64,000 nt of DNA, taken from contig NZ_JAMHGA010000002.1 of assembly GCF_023660105.1 (NCBI RefSeq), positions 1-64,000 of the forward strand, given 5' to 3'. Source of the DNA: Desulfovibrio aminophilus (lineage in GTDB: Bacteria; Desulfobacterota; Desulfovibrionia; Desulfovibrionales; Desulfovibrionaceae). Shown here piece after piece: positions 17,093-25,880 of this stretch. Within the stretch, counting starts at the first letter, position 1; the number at the start of each line of letters is the position of its first letter. The notes beneath the pieces were generated by a model. The model made no database searches and had not been told where the DNA came from. It was given only the letters and a program-made list of their open reading frames with translations. The translations under genes and the position numbers were made by a program.

Positions 17093-18077
17093 CGCCGGAA
17101 CCCCTGCTGACCACGATGCGTCCCTCGTCCTCCAGGCGGCGCACGGTCTTGACGATGTTCTGCTGCGCTCCCTCCACCTCGGAGAGCTTCACCGGGCCCA
17201 TGATCTCCAGATCCTCGCGGATCATCGCGCCGGCGCGCTCGGAGAGGTTCTTGAGGAACTTCTCCTTGAGGTCGTCGGAGGCGCCCTTGAGGGCCGTGGT
17301 CAGGTCCTCGTTGGAGATCTCCTTGAGCAGCTCGCGGATGCCGCGGTCGTCCAGGGCCTTGATGTCCTCGAACACGAACATGAGGTTGCGGATGTCCTCG
17401 GCCATCTGCGAGGACTCCTCCTCGATCTCGGAGAGGACCTCCTCCTCGGTGGCGCGGTCCACGGCGTTGAGGATCTCGGCCACGGCCTGCACGCCGCCGA
17501 CCTTCTTGCCTTCCTTGCCGCCCATGGCGATGAGCTGGCTCTGGAGGACCTTGTCCACCTCCATGAGCATCTCGGCGGCCACGGACTCCAGCTTGGCCAG
17601 GCGCATGAGCACCTCGGCGCGCACGCCGGCGGGCAGGTTGGAGAGCAGCTCCGCGGCCTGGTCCGGGTGCAGGTGGCCCAGGATCAGGGCCAGGGTCTGC
17701 GGGTGCTCGTTGCGCAGGATCTGCGCCAGGATGCGCGGGCTCACGTTGCCCAGCTCCTGGAACGGCATGGGACCGGTGTCGATCTCCAGGGAGTCCATGA
17801 TGTACTTGGCCGTCTCGGGGTCCAGGGCCTTGGCCAGCAGGCGCTTCACCTGGTCCGGGCCGCCCACGAGCAGCTCGGCGCCGTAGGCCAGGCTCTCGTT
17901 GTATTCCTTGAGCACCTCCATGACCTGTTCCTTGGGCACGGAGTCGATGTCCAGCATGGCCTTGGAGATGGCCGCGATCTCGGCCCGCTCCAGGCGCTTG
18001 AAGACGTCGGAGGTGAACTTCTCGCCCAGGGCCAGCAGGACGATGGCCGTTTTCTGGGGTCCGGTGAAGCCGCTCAC
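17079..18077 (-). CDS. fliG: Flagellar motor switch protein FliG
   Basis: 332 aa, GTG start. The middle-domain EHPQ motif (RNEHPQTLALILGHLHPDQ) and the C-terminal torque domain (FEDIKALDDRGIRELLKE, then DLKEKFLKNLSERAG) are intact, including the charged residues that interact with MotA. It forms the rotor ring under the MS ring. It begins one base after the fliF stop codon. Confidence 0.97.
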   Translation of the reverse strand: MSGFTGPQKTAIVLLALGEKFTSDVFKRLERAEIAAISKAMLDIDSVPKEQVMEVLKEYNESLAYGAELLVGGPDQVKRLLAKALDPETAKYIMDSLEIDTGPMPFQELGNVSPRILAQILRNEHPQTLALILGHLHPDQAAELLSNLPAGVRAEVLMRLAKLESVAAEMLMEVDKVLQSQLIAMGGKEGKKVGGVQAVAEILNAVDRATEEEVLSEIEEESSQMAEDIRNLMFVFEDIKALDDRGIRELLKEISNEDLTTALKGASDDLKEKFLKNLSERAGAMIREDLEIMGPVKLSEVEGAQQNIVKTVRRLEDEGRIVVSRGSGDVFV

Positions 18078-18078
18078 G

Positions 18079-19668
18079 CTATGCCTCCTGCTTGATCCAG
18101 ACCTTGAGGAGTCTCACGGCCTGTTCCATGTTCTGCTCCGAGAGCTGGAGGGCCTGGGCCTTGATGTTCTCCAGCTTCCGCGCCGCATCGAGGGCCTCCT
18201 CGTCCATCTCGGTTTCCTCGATGGCCAGCCGCTCCATGCCGGGCAGGCCCGCCACCTCGGAGATCTCCTGCTCGGCCACGCGCGGCCGGATGAGGGCCAT
18301 GACCACGGGCCGGACGACCAGGATGAGGAAGAGGAAGATCAGCAGGCCGTTGAGGAAGGGCTTGCCCAGGCGCTGGGCGTACTCCAGCATGGTCCGCATG
18401 AGCGTCTGGCCGTCTTCCAGCTCCGGCGCGCCGAACGAGATGTTGGAGACCTCCACCGCATCGCCGCGGTTCTTGTCGAAGCCCACGGCCGACCGCACGA
18501 GGTTCTGGATGCGCTGCATCTCCTCGGCCGAGCGGGGCGCGTAGGCCATCTGGCCTTGGGCGTCCTTGGCGTACGTGCCGTCGACGATAACAGCCACGCT
18601 CAAGCGCTGCAACTCTCCCACCGGGGAGACGATGCTCTGCTCTTCCTTGTTGATTTCATAGTTGGTGGTGCGGGCCTCGCGGGTGGAGTCCTGGGTGGAC
18701 TGGGTTCCGGCGAAGCCGTCGCCCCGGAAGTTGGCCTCGGGCGCGCCGCCGTCGATGGCCGCGCGGCCCTGGGTGGTCTCCTCGCTGCGGTTCTCGGAGC
18801 GCACCACCGTGGCGTTGGGGTCGTACATCTCCTTGCGGATGGTCTTCTGGCTGAAGTCCAGGTCCGCGTTGACGCGGGCGATGACCTTCTGGGGGCCCAC
18901 CACGGGCATGAGGAGCTCCTCGATGCGCCGTTCGAGCTTGCGCTCCATCTGGGCCTTGTATTCCAGCTGGGTGGTGGACAGTCCGGGAGTGGTCTCGTCC
19001 TCGGGGGTGTACAGGGGCTGGCCGTTCATGTCCGTGATGGTGATGCGCTTCTTGTCCAGGCCCTCGACGGACATGCTCACGAGATTGACGATGCCCTGGA
19101 TCTGCTTGGGCTCCAGGCTGGCCTTGTCCTTGAGCTTGAGGACCACCGAGGCCGAGGGCGGCAGCTGGTCCTCGATGAACAGGCTCTTGTGGGGCATGAC
19201 CAGGTGCACCCTGGCCTTCTCCACCTGGGGAAATTCGCTGATGGTGCGCGAGAGTTCGCCCTGCAGGGCGCGTTGGTAGTTGATCTGCTGGACGAAGTCG
19301 GTCTGGCCGATCTTCAGGTCGTCGAAGATCTCGAAGCCGATGCCCTGGCCGTGGAGGTTGCCCTCGCCGGCGATCTTCAGGCGCAGGTCGTAGACCCGGT
19401 CGGCCGGGACCATGATGGTCTGGCCGTTGTCCTGGAGCTGGTAGGGATCCTTGTTGGCCTTGAGCATCTCCACGATCTTGGCCGCGTCCTCGGGATAGAG
19501 CTTGGAGTAGAGCACGCGGTAGTCCGGCCGGTTCAGCCAGTAGATCATGAGCACGAAGGCGACGGTGACGGAGAGGCCCAGGCCCAGCAGCAGGATGCGC
19601 TGCGACAGGGTGCGGTCGGTCCAGTAGGAGGTCACTTTCTGCAGGTACTGCTTGATGGCGGGGGGCAT
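18079..19668 (-). CDS. fliF: Flagellar MS-ring protein FliF
   Basis: 529 aa. Two membrane helices are visible (ILLLGLGLSVTVAFVLMIYW near residue 25-45; LNGLLIFLFLILVVRPVVM near 435-455) with the ring-building motifs and YscJ-type domain between them, and a short cytoplasmic tail that binds FliG. AGGAG precedes the ATG at suitable spacing. There is no internal disruption. Confidence 0.97.
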   Translation of the reverse strand: MPPAIKQYLQKVTSYWTDRTLSQRILLLGLGLSVTVAFVLMIYWLNRPDYRVLYSKLYPEDAAKIVEMLKANKDPYQLQDNGQTIMVPADRVYDLRLKIAGEGNLHGQGIGFEIFDDLKIGQTDFVQQINYQRALQGELSRTISEFPQVEKARVHLVMPHKSLFIEDQLPPSASVVLKLKDKASLEPKQIQGIVNLVSMSVEGLDKKRITITDMNGQPLYTPEDETTPGLSTTQLEYKAQMERKLERRIEELLMPVVGPQKVIARVNADLDFSQKTIRKEMYDPNATVVRSENRSEETTQGRAAIDGGAPEANFRGDGFAGTQSTQDSTREARTTNYEINKEEQSIVSPVGELQRLSVAVIVDGTYAKDAQGQMAYAPRSAEEMQRIQNLVRSAVGFDKNRGDAVEVSNISFGAPELEDGQTLMRTMLEYAQRLGKPFLNGLLIFLFLILVVRPVVMALIRPRVAEQEISEVAGLPGMERLAIEETEMDEEALDAARKLENIKAQALQLSEQNMEQAVRLLKVWIKQEA

Positions 19669-19726
19669 GTGTCAGGCTCCTCGTTTCCGTCTGTTCCGTT
19701 CGATGCGCGTTCTTCGGTTTCCGATG

Positions 19727-20053
19727 CTAGAAGCTGATCCGCATGAGTTCCTGATAGGCGTTGAGAACCTTGTTGCGCACCGCGCTGGTCATGCTCATGG
19801 CCACGCCCGCCTTCTGAAGGCTGATCATGAGTTCATGCACGTTCTCGCTCTTGCCCGCGGCGAAGGACGTGATCTGGGCGTCCTTCTCGGACTGCATCTC
19901 ATTGACTTCCTTGAGCGAGTTCTGCAGGGCGTCCAGGAATCCGCCGTTCTTGGGCTGGTTCGTGGCCAGGCCCTTGGAAACCTGTCCCTCGATGGCGGTT
20001 TGGCGGCCGATGGCCTTCTGGTACGCCTGGATGCCGTATGCGCTGCCGATCAT
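19727..20053 (-). CDS. fliE: Flagellar hook-basal body protein FliE
   Basis: 108 aa, the usual length. The C-terminal helix (SLQKAGVAMSMTSAVRNKVLNAYQELMRI) is the strongly conserved FliE signature. FliE links the MS ring to the proximal rod. It lies between flgC and fliF in the standard order. Confidence 0.95.
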   Translation of the reverse strand: MIGSAYGIQAYQKAIGRQTAIEGQVSKGLATNQPKNGGFLDALQNSLKEVNEMQSEKDAQITSFAAGKSENVHELMISLQKAGVAMSMTSAVRNKVLNAYQELMRISF

Positions 20054-20073
20054 GGTGGTGTCTCTCCTCGGGA

Positions 20074-20514
20074 TCAGCCGCGGCCGATGGCCAGGGCCTT
20101 GTTGAACATGGTCTTCACGTCCTGGATGGACTGGGCGTTGGCCTCATAGGACCGCATGGCCGTGATCATGTTGGTCATCTCCTCGACCACGTTGATGTCC
20201 GGGTAGGCCACGTAGCCTTGCTGGTTGGCGTCGGGATGGCCCGGCTCGTAGACGTACTTGAACGGCCGGGTGTCGTTGACGATGCCGCGCACGGCCACGC
20301 CCTGAAGGTCGCGGTTGAGCTGGTCGTGCATGGCCTCGTCGAAGGGCGAGAGGATGGGCGCGGACTCGAAGGACACGCTCTTGCGGCGGTAGGGGCCGCC
20401 GTCCGCCGTGCGCGTGGTCTTGGCGTTGGCCATGTTCATGGAAATGACGTTCATGTAGTCCCGCTGGGCCTTCATGCCCGTTGCGGCGACGTCGAGCGCG
20501 GTCATGAAGTCCAT
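20074..20514 (-). CDS. flgC: Flagellar rod protein FlgC
   Basis: 146 aa. N-terminal rod/hook motif (ALDVAATGMKAQRDYMNVIS, NMANAKTTRT) and the C-terminal basal-body helix (VEEMTNMITAMRSYEANAQS) are intact. It begins 3 nt after flgB ends. Confidence 0.96.
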   Translation of the reverse strand: MDFMTALDVAATGMKAQRDYMNVISMNMANAKTTRTADGGPYRRKSVSFESAPILSPFDEAMHDQLNRDLQGVAVRGIVNDTRPFKYVYEPGHPDANQQGYVAYPDINVVEEMTNMITAMRSYEANAQSIQDVKTMFNKALAIGRG

Positions 20515-20517
20515 ACG

Positions 20518-20928
20518 CTACTTCCCTCCCTCGCTGATGATCTTCTGCATGCCGGTGAAATTCTTGCTGATGACTTCCGTCAAGGCGTTGTAGAGCATGG
20601 CGTTCTTGGCCATGACGGTCATTTCCTTGTCCAGGTCCACGGAGTCCTCGCCGTGGACATAGCGGGGCTTGAATTCCTTGCCCCCCGTGCCCTTGAAGGA
20701 GGACTCGTCGAAGGTGGCGGGCATGTGCGCATCGTTGGTCCGCGTGACCTTGCCCTTCATGTCCAGGGCCAGGGCGGTCTGGAGGTCTTGTTCGAACTCC
20801 AGGCGTTTGGCCTTGTACTGGGGCGTGTTCACGTTGGCGACGTTGCTCATGACGAGATTTTGACGTTGCAGGCGCAGGTCGAGGACCTTTTCCTGAAGCT
20901 CGATGTGTCCGTCAAAAAGGCTTCTCAT
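20518..20928 (-). CDS. flgB: Flagellar rod protein FlgB
   Basis: 136 aa. The conserved N-terminal segment (LVMSNVANVNTPQYKAKR) marks it as a rod protein; it is the first gene of the flgBC-fliEFGHI operon. GGAGGAAG lies just ahead of the ATG, and a sigma-54 promoter lies about 80 bases upstream. Confidence 0.95.
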   Translation of the reverse strand: MRSLFDGHIELQEKVLDLRLQRQNLVMSNVANVNTPQYKAKRLEFEQDLQTALALDMKGKVTRTNDAHMPATFDESSFKGTGGKEFKPRYVHGEDSVDLDKEMTVMAKNAMLYNALTEVISKNFTGMQKIISEGGK

Positions 20929-21005
20929 TGCTCGCTTCCTCCGGTTCCGGTCGTTTTTTCCCGGTGTTTCGGGCCTGGTGCCGGGGCCGTCTGTCGGAAC
21001 AGATC

Positions 21006-21022
21006 AGCAACCGGCATGCCAA
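21006..21022 (-). promoter_or_regulatory. Sigma-54 promoter of the flgB-fliI operon
   Basis: The minus strand reads TTGGCATGCCGGTTGCT, matching the -24/-12 consensus YTGGCACG-N4-TTGCW with one difference (T for C). The spacing is correct and it points at flgB, whose start codon is at 20928. An enhancer-binding activator is therefore expected. Confidence 0.8.
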
Positions 21023-21348
21023 ACAGAGCAATGTACTGATTTTTAATATTTTATGTCCATGCCGGAGTGTTTTTCGGGCGCCGGAAACCAGGCGGCAATG
21101 TTTTCCGGGGAGTTCCCGGGCGGGAACCGGGCGGGGTCGCCTCCAGGAACGCGCGCCGCCGCATGCGCTGAGGTTTTTTGTGGTTAAAATTCAGCATGAT
21201 ATCTATTCCGTTCGCGGGCATTCCCCGCTGGGGACGTTTTTTCTCCCCGGTCATATTGGCATGGGCGTTGCAAAAGCGGAGCAGGCCCACATGGGTTCGA
21301 CACGTTTCCTGCCCGCCAGCCGGGCAAAGGAGTATGGAGGGGAAGATC
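21023..21348. other. Divergent spacer between flgB operon and TPR gene
   Basis: Beyond the sigma-54 promoter this stretch holds an AT-rich patch (ATTTTTAATATTTTATG near 21040) but no recognisable gene. The short open frames overlapping it have no family resemblance. An SD (GGAGGGG at 21337-21343) belongs to the TPR gene. Confidence 0.4.
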
Positions 21349-21906
21349 ATGAGCGGTCATCTGGACTACGAAATCAACAAGGAACTTGGCGAATGCTACT
21401 TGTTCATGGGTGAGCTGGACAAGGCCGAGCAGTACTACACCAAGGCCGCGAGCTCCAACGGCGTGCATGCCGATCCCTATCTCGGCCTGGCCGCCATCGC
21501 CATTCATCGCGGCGAGCTGGAAGGCGCCCTGAACATGTATCAGAAGGCCCACAAGGTGGACCCGACGGACAAGACCCACGCCGGCATCGCCCTCGTGCTC
21601 ATGGAGCAGGGGCGCGGCGCGGACGCCTTCGGCCACTTCGTGGAGGCCCTCAAGGTCAACCCGGAGAACATGGTCGCCCTGTTCAGCCTGGTGCGCCTGG
21701 GCCATGAGCTGAACCGCCTGGACGAGGTCGTTCCGCACCTCTCCCGGTACCTGGAGATCGACCCCGGCAAGTCCGAGGTCCGCTACTCCCTGGCCGGCTG
21801 CCTGGTCTGCCTGGAACGCAAGGACGAAGCCCGCGCCGAGTTGGACCGCGTCCTGGAAGGCAACCCGGACTTCGAGCCCGCCAAGGAACTCCTGGCCCAG
21901 CTCTAG
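21349..21906 (+). CDS. Tetratricopeptide repeat protein
   Basis: 185 aa. I start at the ATG at 21349, which has GGAGGGG seven bases upstream; an ATG at 21334 is in frame but its SD is too close. The protein is almost entirely TPR helical pairs (GELDKAEQYYTKAASSNG, GELEGALNMYQKAHKVDP, GRGADAFGHFVEALKVNP, NRLDEVVPHLSRYLEIDP, ERKDEARAELDRVLEGNP), with no signal peptide. It is likely a protein-protein scaffold. It sits alone, divergent from the flagellar operon, and may serve motility, but that is only positional. Confidence 0.85.
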   Translation: MSGHLDYEINKELGECYLFMGELDKAEQYYTKAASSNGVHADPYLGLAAIAIHRGELEGALNMYQKAHKVDPTDKTHAGIALVLMEQGRGADAFGHFVEALKVNPENMVALFSLVRLGHELNRLDEVVPHLSRYLEIDPGKSEVRYSLAGCLVCLERKDEARAELDRVLEGNPDFEPAKELLAQL

Positions 21907-21930
21907 GACGAATTTCGGTCTCCCCTCCCA

Positions 21931-21979
21931 ATGATTCCCCGTTCCGTCCGGCTCTCCCCCGGGCGGGACGGGGGATCAT
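21931..21979. other. Long hairpin between TPR gene and purH (N-terminal)
   Basis: A 21-nt arm starting ATGATTCCCCGT pairs with the arm ending ACGGGGGATCAT; all three mismatches become G-U pairs as RNA on one strand. It has no T-run. It may be a terminator for the TPR gene or a leader structure for the IMP cyclohydrolase gene. Confidence 0.55.
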
Positions 21980-22059
21980 CCCACGCGGGAACGGGCGTCC
22001 GCCTCGCTTGCCAACCTTCGGCAAATCTGGCACAGCCTGCTCAAAAGCGAGGCGTGTCC

Positions 22060-22656
22060 ATGGATTTTCTCGTTCCCCGCAGAGCCATCCTGAGCGTTAC
22101 CGACAAGAGCGGACTCGTTGATTTCGCCCGCGCCCTGAGCGAAAAGGGCGTGGAGCTGGTGTCCACCGGCGGCACCATGAAGGCCTTGCGCGAGGCGGGC
22201 CTGCCCGTGACCTCCGTGAGCGACGTCACCGGCTTCCCCGAGATCCTCGGCGGCCGGGTCAAGACCCTGCACCCCCACGTGCATGCCGGGGTCCTGGCCG
22301 ACAAGGACGACCCCGCCCACATGGCGACCCTCGACGAGCTGAAGATCAAGCCCTTCGACCTGATCTGCGTGAACCTCTATGACTTCGCCAAGGCGGCCGG
22401 AAAGGGCCTGGACCTTCGCGCGGCCGTGGAGGAGATCGACATCGGCGGGCCCACCCTGCTGCGCGCCTCGGCCAAGAACTTCCACAGCATCCTGGTGGTG
22501 CCCGGCGTGGCCCATTACGGCCGGGTGCTGGCCGAACTGGCCGAGCGGGGCGGGTTCTCGCTCGCGCTGCGCAAGGACATGGCCGCCGAAACCTTCCGGC
22601 TGGTCAGCGCCTACGACGCCATGATCGCGGCCTACCTGTCCGGCCGCGACGCCTAG
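22060..22656 (+). CDS. purH: IMP cyclohydrolase (PurH N-terminal half, stand-alone)
   Basis: 198 aa; covers only the MGS-like IMP cyclohydrolase domain. SD GAGG seven bases ahead of ATG 22060. Motifs LSVTDKSGLVDFARAL, LVSTGGTMKAL, GFPEILGGRVKTLHPHVHAG and GGPTLLRASAKNF are intact. It catalyses the last step of IMP synthesis by closing FAICAR. In most bacteria this domain is fused to AICAR transformylase; here the transformylase is a separate gene at 31212-32486 on the other strand. The gene symbol covers only the N-terminal half. Confidence 0.93.
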   Translation: MDFLVPRRAILSVTDKSGLVDFARALSEKGVELVSTGGTMKALREAGLPVTSVSDVTGFPEILGGRVKTLHPHVHAGVLADKDDPAHMATLDELKIKPFDLICVNLYDFAKAAGKGLDLRAAVEEIDIGGPTLLRASAKNFHSILVVPGVAHYGRVLAELAERGGFSLALRKDMAAETFRLVSAYDAMIAAYLSGRDA

Positions 22657-22670
22657 GCAAGGAGCGCGCC

Positions 22671-24332
22671 ATCGCCCAGAAGCCCCAGGGCAACGTCCAG
22701 GGCCTCAAGCCCAGCCAGATCAAGCGTCTGACCCGGCTCTACACCCGGCGCTTCCCCCAGGCCGCGCCCTACAGCCACGAGCAGGCCTGGGAGCTGTCCT
22801 CCATCAGCCGCGAGATCGGCCGCCAGGTGGCCCTGCTCATCGACCGGCAGGGCTATCCCTTCCTGGTCCTGGTGGGCGATCCGGCGGCCATCCTCATTCC
22901 CGAGCTGCCGCGCCTGCGCCTGGGCGCCGGGCGTCTGCGCGGCCTGCGCCTGCTGCACACGCACCTCTCCGGCGAGACGCTCTCCCAGGAAGACCTCATG
23001 GACATGGTCTTTCTGCGCCTGGACAGCGTGGGCGCGCTCACCGTGAGCGACGCGGGAGAGCCCGAGCGCTTCCAGTGGGCCCACCTCCTGCCGCCCAACC
23101 CCGAGGGCCGGAGCCACGACGTGGCCCAGCCCGCGCGTTGGGACCGGGTGGAGGAGCTGGACCTGGGCGCGCAGGTGGCGGCCCTGGAGGAGGAGCTGGC
23201 CCGGCTGGATTCGGCCCGGGAGGCCGGGGGCGGGGAGCGCGCGCTGCTGGTCAGCGTGGCCGCCGCGCCCCGCGCCCTGCAGGAACGCTCCCTGGAGGAA
23301 CTGGCCGAGCTGGCCCGCACGGCCGGGCTCGACCCCGTGGGCACGGTGGTCCAGCGCGTGTCCGTGCTCAACTCCAAGTTCATCCTGGGCAAGGGCAAGC
23401 TGGCCGACCTGGAGGTCCGCGCCCTGCAGACCGGGGCGGCGGTGATCCTCTTCGACCAGGATCTTTCGCCTTCCCAGCTGCGCAACCTGGGAGAACTCAC
23501 CGAGCGCCGGGTGCTGGACCGCACGCAGCTCATCCTGGACATCTTCGCCCAGCACGCCACGTCCCGGGCGGGCAAGCTCCAGGTGGAGATGGCCCAGCTC
23601 AAGTACGCCCTGCCGCGCCTGGTGGGCAAGAACAGGGCCATGTCCCGGCTGGTGGGCGGCATCGGCGGACGCGGCCCGGGCGAGACCAAGCTGGAGATCG
23701 ACCGCCGCCGCGCCCGCGACCGCATCGCCCGGCTCAAGAAGGAGCTGGAGGACGTGCGCCGCCGGCGCGGCCAGACCCGCGAGCGCCGGGCCAAGGCCGG
23801 GCTGCCCGTGGTCTCCCTGGTGGGCTACACCAACGCGGGCAAGTCCACGCTCCTGAACACCCTGACCCAGAGCGGGGTGCTGGCCGAGAACAAGCTCTTC
23901 GCCACCCTGGACCCCACGAGCCGACGCATCCGCTTCCCCCGCGACCGCGAGGTGGTGCTCACGGACACCGTGGGCTTCATCCGCCGCCTGCCCCCGGACC
24001 TGCGCGAGGCCTTCCGGGCCACCCTGGAGGAGTTGGAGTCCGCGGACGTGCTCGTGCACGTGGCCGACGCCTCGCATCCCGAGGCCGAGGAGCAGATCGA
24101 GGCCGTGGAGAGCATCCTGCGGGAGCTGGAACTGGACGAGGCGCCGCGCATCCTGGCGCTGAACAAGTGGGACCTGCTGGACGAGGAGGCCCGCGAGACC
24201 GCCCGGCGGCTCCATCCCCAGGCCATTCCCATCTCGGCCCTGGAGCGCCCCGGCCTGGAGCCCCTGGTGCAGGCGATCCTGAGTCTCATCCCCTGGGACA
24301 AGCGGGACAAGGCCCGGGCCCCCGGGGAATAG
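22671..24332 (+). CDS. hflX: Ribosome-associated GTPase HflX
   Basis: 553 aa from the ATC at 22671. The first ATG/GTG/TTG in this frame is a GTG at 22827, but the 52 codons before it read through a plausible HflX N-terminus (GLKPSQIKRLTRLYTRRFP), and AAGGAG sits six bases before the ATC, with no standard start codon between. So initiation at ATC, or a base error in ATG, is the best reading. G1 is GYTNAGKST (near residue 385), G3 DTVGFIRRLP, G4 NKWD; the HflX-type N-terminal GTP-binding-associated domain (KGKLADLEVRAL, GGIGGRGPGETKLE) is intact. HflX splits stalled ribosomes. It follows the IMP cyclohydrolase gene by 14 nt. Confidence 0.9.
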   Translation: MAQKPQGNVQGLKPSQIKRLTRLYTRRFPQAAPYSHEQAWELSSISREIGRQVALLIDRQGYPFLVLVGDPAAILIPELPRLRLGAGRLRGLRLLHTHLSGETLSQEDLMDMVFLRLDSVGALTVSDAGEPERFQWAHLLPPNPEGRSHDVAQPARWDRVEELDLGAQVAALEEELARLDSAREAGGGERALLVSVAAAPRALQERSLEELAELARTAGLDPVGTVVQRVSVLNSKFILGKGKLADLEVRALQTGAAVILFDQDLSPSQLRNLGELTERRVLDRTQLILDIFAQHATSRAGKLQVEMAQLKYALPRLVGKNRAMSRLVGGIGGRGPGETKLEIDRRRARDRIARLKKELEDVRRRRGQTRERRAKAGLPVVSLVGYTNAGKSTLLNTLTQSGVLAENKLFATLDPTSRRIRFPRDREVVLTDTVGFIRRLPPDLREAFRATLEELESADVLVHVADASHPEAEEQIEAVESILRELELDEAPRILALNKWDLLDEEARETARRLHPQAIPISALERPGLEPLVQAILSLIPWDKRDKARAPGE

Positions 24333-24334
24333 CC

Positions 24335-25267
24335 TCACTCCGCTGTTTTCTTCCCGTCGCTGCAAATGCCGCCCACGTGGTCGCCGTCCTTGGAGGCGTC
24401 GTCCTCCAGGGGCTCCACGTGCACCGTGACCTGGCTGCGGGGCAGGCGGGCGCGGATGGCCTCCTCCATGTCGCAGGTCAGGTCGTGCGCGGCCTGGACC
24501 GTGGTTCCTCCCGGCACGAGCAGATGGAAGTCCACGAACCGCGCGGCTCCGGCCTTGCGGGCCCGCAGCCCGTGGTATTCGGCGTCCGGGAGCACGGAGC
24601 GGATGGCCTCCTCGATGGCGTGCATCTGCTCCTCGGGCAGGGCCTCGTCCATGAGCCCGGCCACGGAGCGCCGGATGAGCGAGACGCCGGTGAAGACGAT
24701 GTTCACGGCCATGATCCCGGCGATGATCGGGTCCAGGATGAGCCAGGAGGGGACCACGAAGAGGATGCAGAGTCCGGCGATCATGCCCGCCGAGGTCCAG
24801 ACGTCGGTGAGCAGATGCCGGGCGTCGGCCTCCAGGGTGATGCTGTCGAAGCGCTTGGCCGCCGAGAGCAGAATGCGCGCGGCCACGACGTTCACGATCG
24901 AGGCCAGCACGGCCACCAGGAGGCCCGGGCCCAGGTTGCCCAGCGGCACCGGCGCGAGGAAGCGTTGCCAAGCGGCCCAGGCGATGCCCCCGGCGGCCAC
25001 GATGATGAGCACGCCCTCGGCTCCGCTGGAGAAGTACTCGGCCTTGCCGTGGCCGTAGGCGTGCTTCTCGTCCGCCGGGCGGGCGGCGATGATCAGGATG
25101 GTCAGGGCGATGACCCCGGCGGTGAGGTTCACCAGGGATTCCGTGGCGTCGGAGAGCAGGCCCACCGAGGAGGTCAGGGCGAAGGCCGTGAATTTGAGAG
25201 TCAGCGTCAGCAGGGAGGCGAGGATCGAGTAGAGCGCGTAGCGGGGAGGAACCCGGTGGGTCCTCAT
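24335..25267 (-). CDS. Cation diffusion facilitator family transporter
   Basis: 310 aa. Six membrane helices with metal-site residues in helix II (SVGLLSDATESLVNL) and helix V (LEADARHLLTDVWTSAG), HAYGHGKAEY between helices, and a cytoplasmic C-terminal dimerisation domain ending in TVHVEPLEDD. CDF proteins export Zn2+, Fe2+, Mn2+ or Cd2+ by proton exchange; D/H motif use alone does not fix the metal. Start overlaps the plsY stop as ATGA, so it is coupled to plsY. It is convergent with hflX, two bases apart. Confidence 0.92.
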   Translation of the reverse strand: MRTHRVPPRYALYSILASLLTLTLKFTAFALTSSVGLLSDATESLVNLTAGVIALTILIIAARPADEKHAYGHGKAEYFSSGAEGVLIIVAAGGIAWAAWQRFLAPVPLGNLGPGLLVAVLASIVNVVAARILLSAAKRFDSITLEADARHLLTDVWTSAGMIAGLCILFVVPSWLILDPIIAGIMAVNIVFTGVSLIRRSVAGLMDEALPEEQMHAIEEAIRSVLPDAEYHGLRARKAGAARFVDFHLLVPGGTTVQAAHDLTCDMEEAIRARLPRSQVTVHVEPLEDDASKDGDHVGGICSDGKKTAE

Positions 25268-25857
25268 TCGGATTCCTTCTTGCGCCGCCAGGGCATCTCC
25301 TCGCCCCGGGCCAGGCGGCGGATGTTCTCGCGGTGCCGCCAGAAGAGCAGGAGCATGACCACCAGGGCCAGGGGCAGGAAGGCGATCTTGCCGGTGAGCA
25401 GGGCGAAGACCGGCAGGCAGAGGGCCAGGGTCAGGGAGCCGAGGGAGACGTAGCCGGTGAGGGCGATGATCCCGACGCAGGCCAGTACGGAGAGGATCGT
25501 GCCCAGGGGCATCAGGGCCAGGAACGCGCCGATGGTCGTGGCCACGGCCTTGCCGCCCTTGAAGTGCAGCCAGGGCGAATAGACGTGGCCGAGGATGGCG
25601 CAGAGGGCCACCAGGCTGGCGGACGTCGCGCCCGCGTGGCCTGAGACGGCCAGGGCCGCCGGGGCGTAGCCCTTGAGGATGTCCAGGGCCAGGACCAGGA
25701 CGCCGTATTTCGTGCCGCAGAGCCGGGCCACGTTGGTGGCTCCGGTGTTGCGGCTGCCGTCCTCGCGCGGGTCCACCCCGCAGAGGGTCTTGGCCAGGAT
25801 CAGGCCGAAGGGCACGGAGCCGAGAAGATAGGCGAGCACCATCCACAAGAGGGTCAT
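25264..25857 (-). CDS. plsY: Glycerol-3-phosphate acyltransferase PlsY
   Basis: 197 aa, five-helix membrane protein. Conserved motifs: GSVPFGLILAK, DPREDGSRNTGATNVARLCG, and FKGGKAVATTIG. It transfers acyl groups from acyl-phosphate to glycerol-3-phosphate, starting phospholipid synthesis. AAGGAG precedes the ATG. The intervening phage remnant upstream separates it from the RNase gene that would otherwise be its operon neighbour. Confidence 0.95.
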   Translation of the reverse strand: MTLLWMVLAYLLGSVPFGLILAKTLCGVDPREDGSRNTGATNVARLCGTKYGVLVLALDILKGYAPAALAVSGHAGATSASLVALCAILGHVYSPWLHFKGGKAVATTIGAFLALMPLGTILSVLACVGIIALTGYVSLGSLTLALCLPVFALLTGKIAFLPLALVVMLLLFWRHRENIRRLARGEEMPWRRKKESE

Positions 25858-25880
25858 GTACGTCTCCTTCGTGGCTCCCC

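Noticed and set aside
22827-24332. GTG start for hflX
   Set aside because: It would remove about 52 conserved residues, and a perfect SD lies at the ATC upstream instead.
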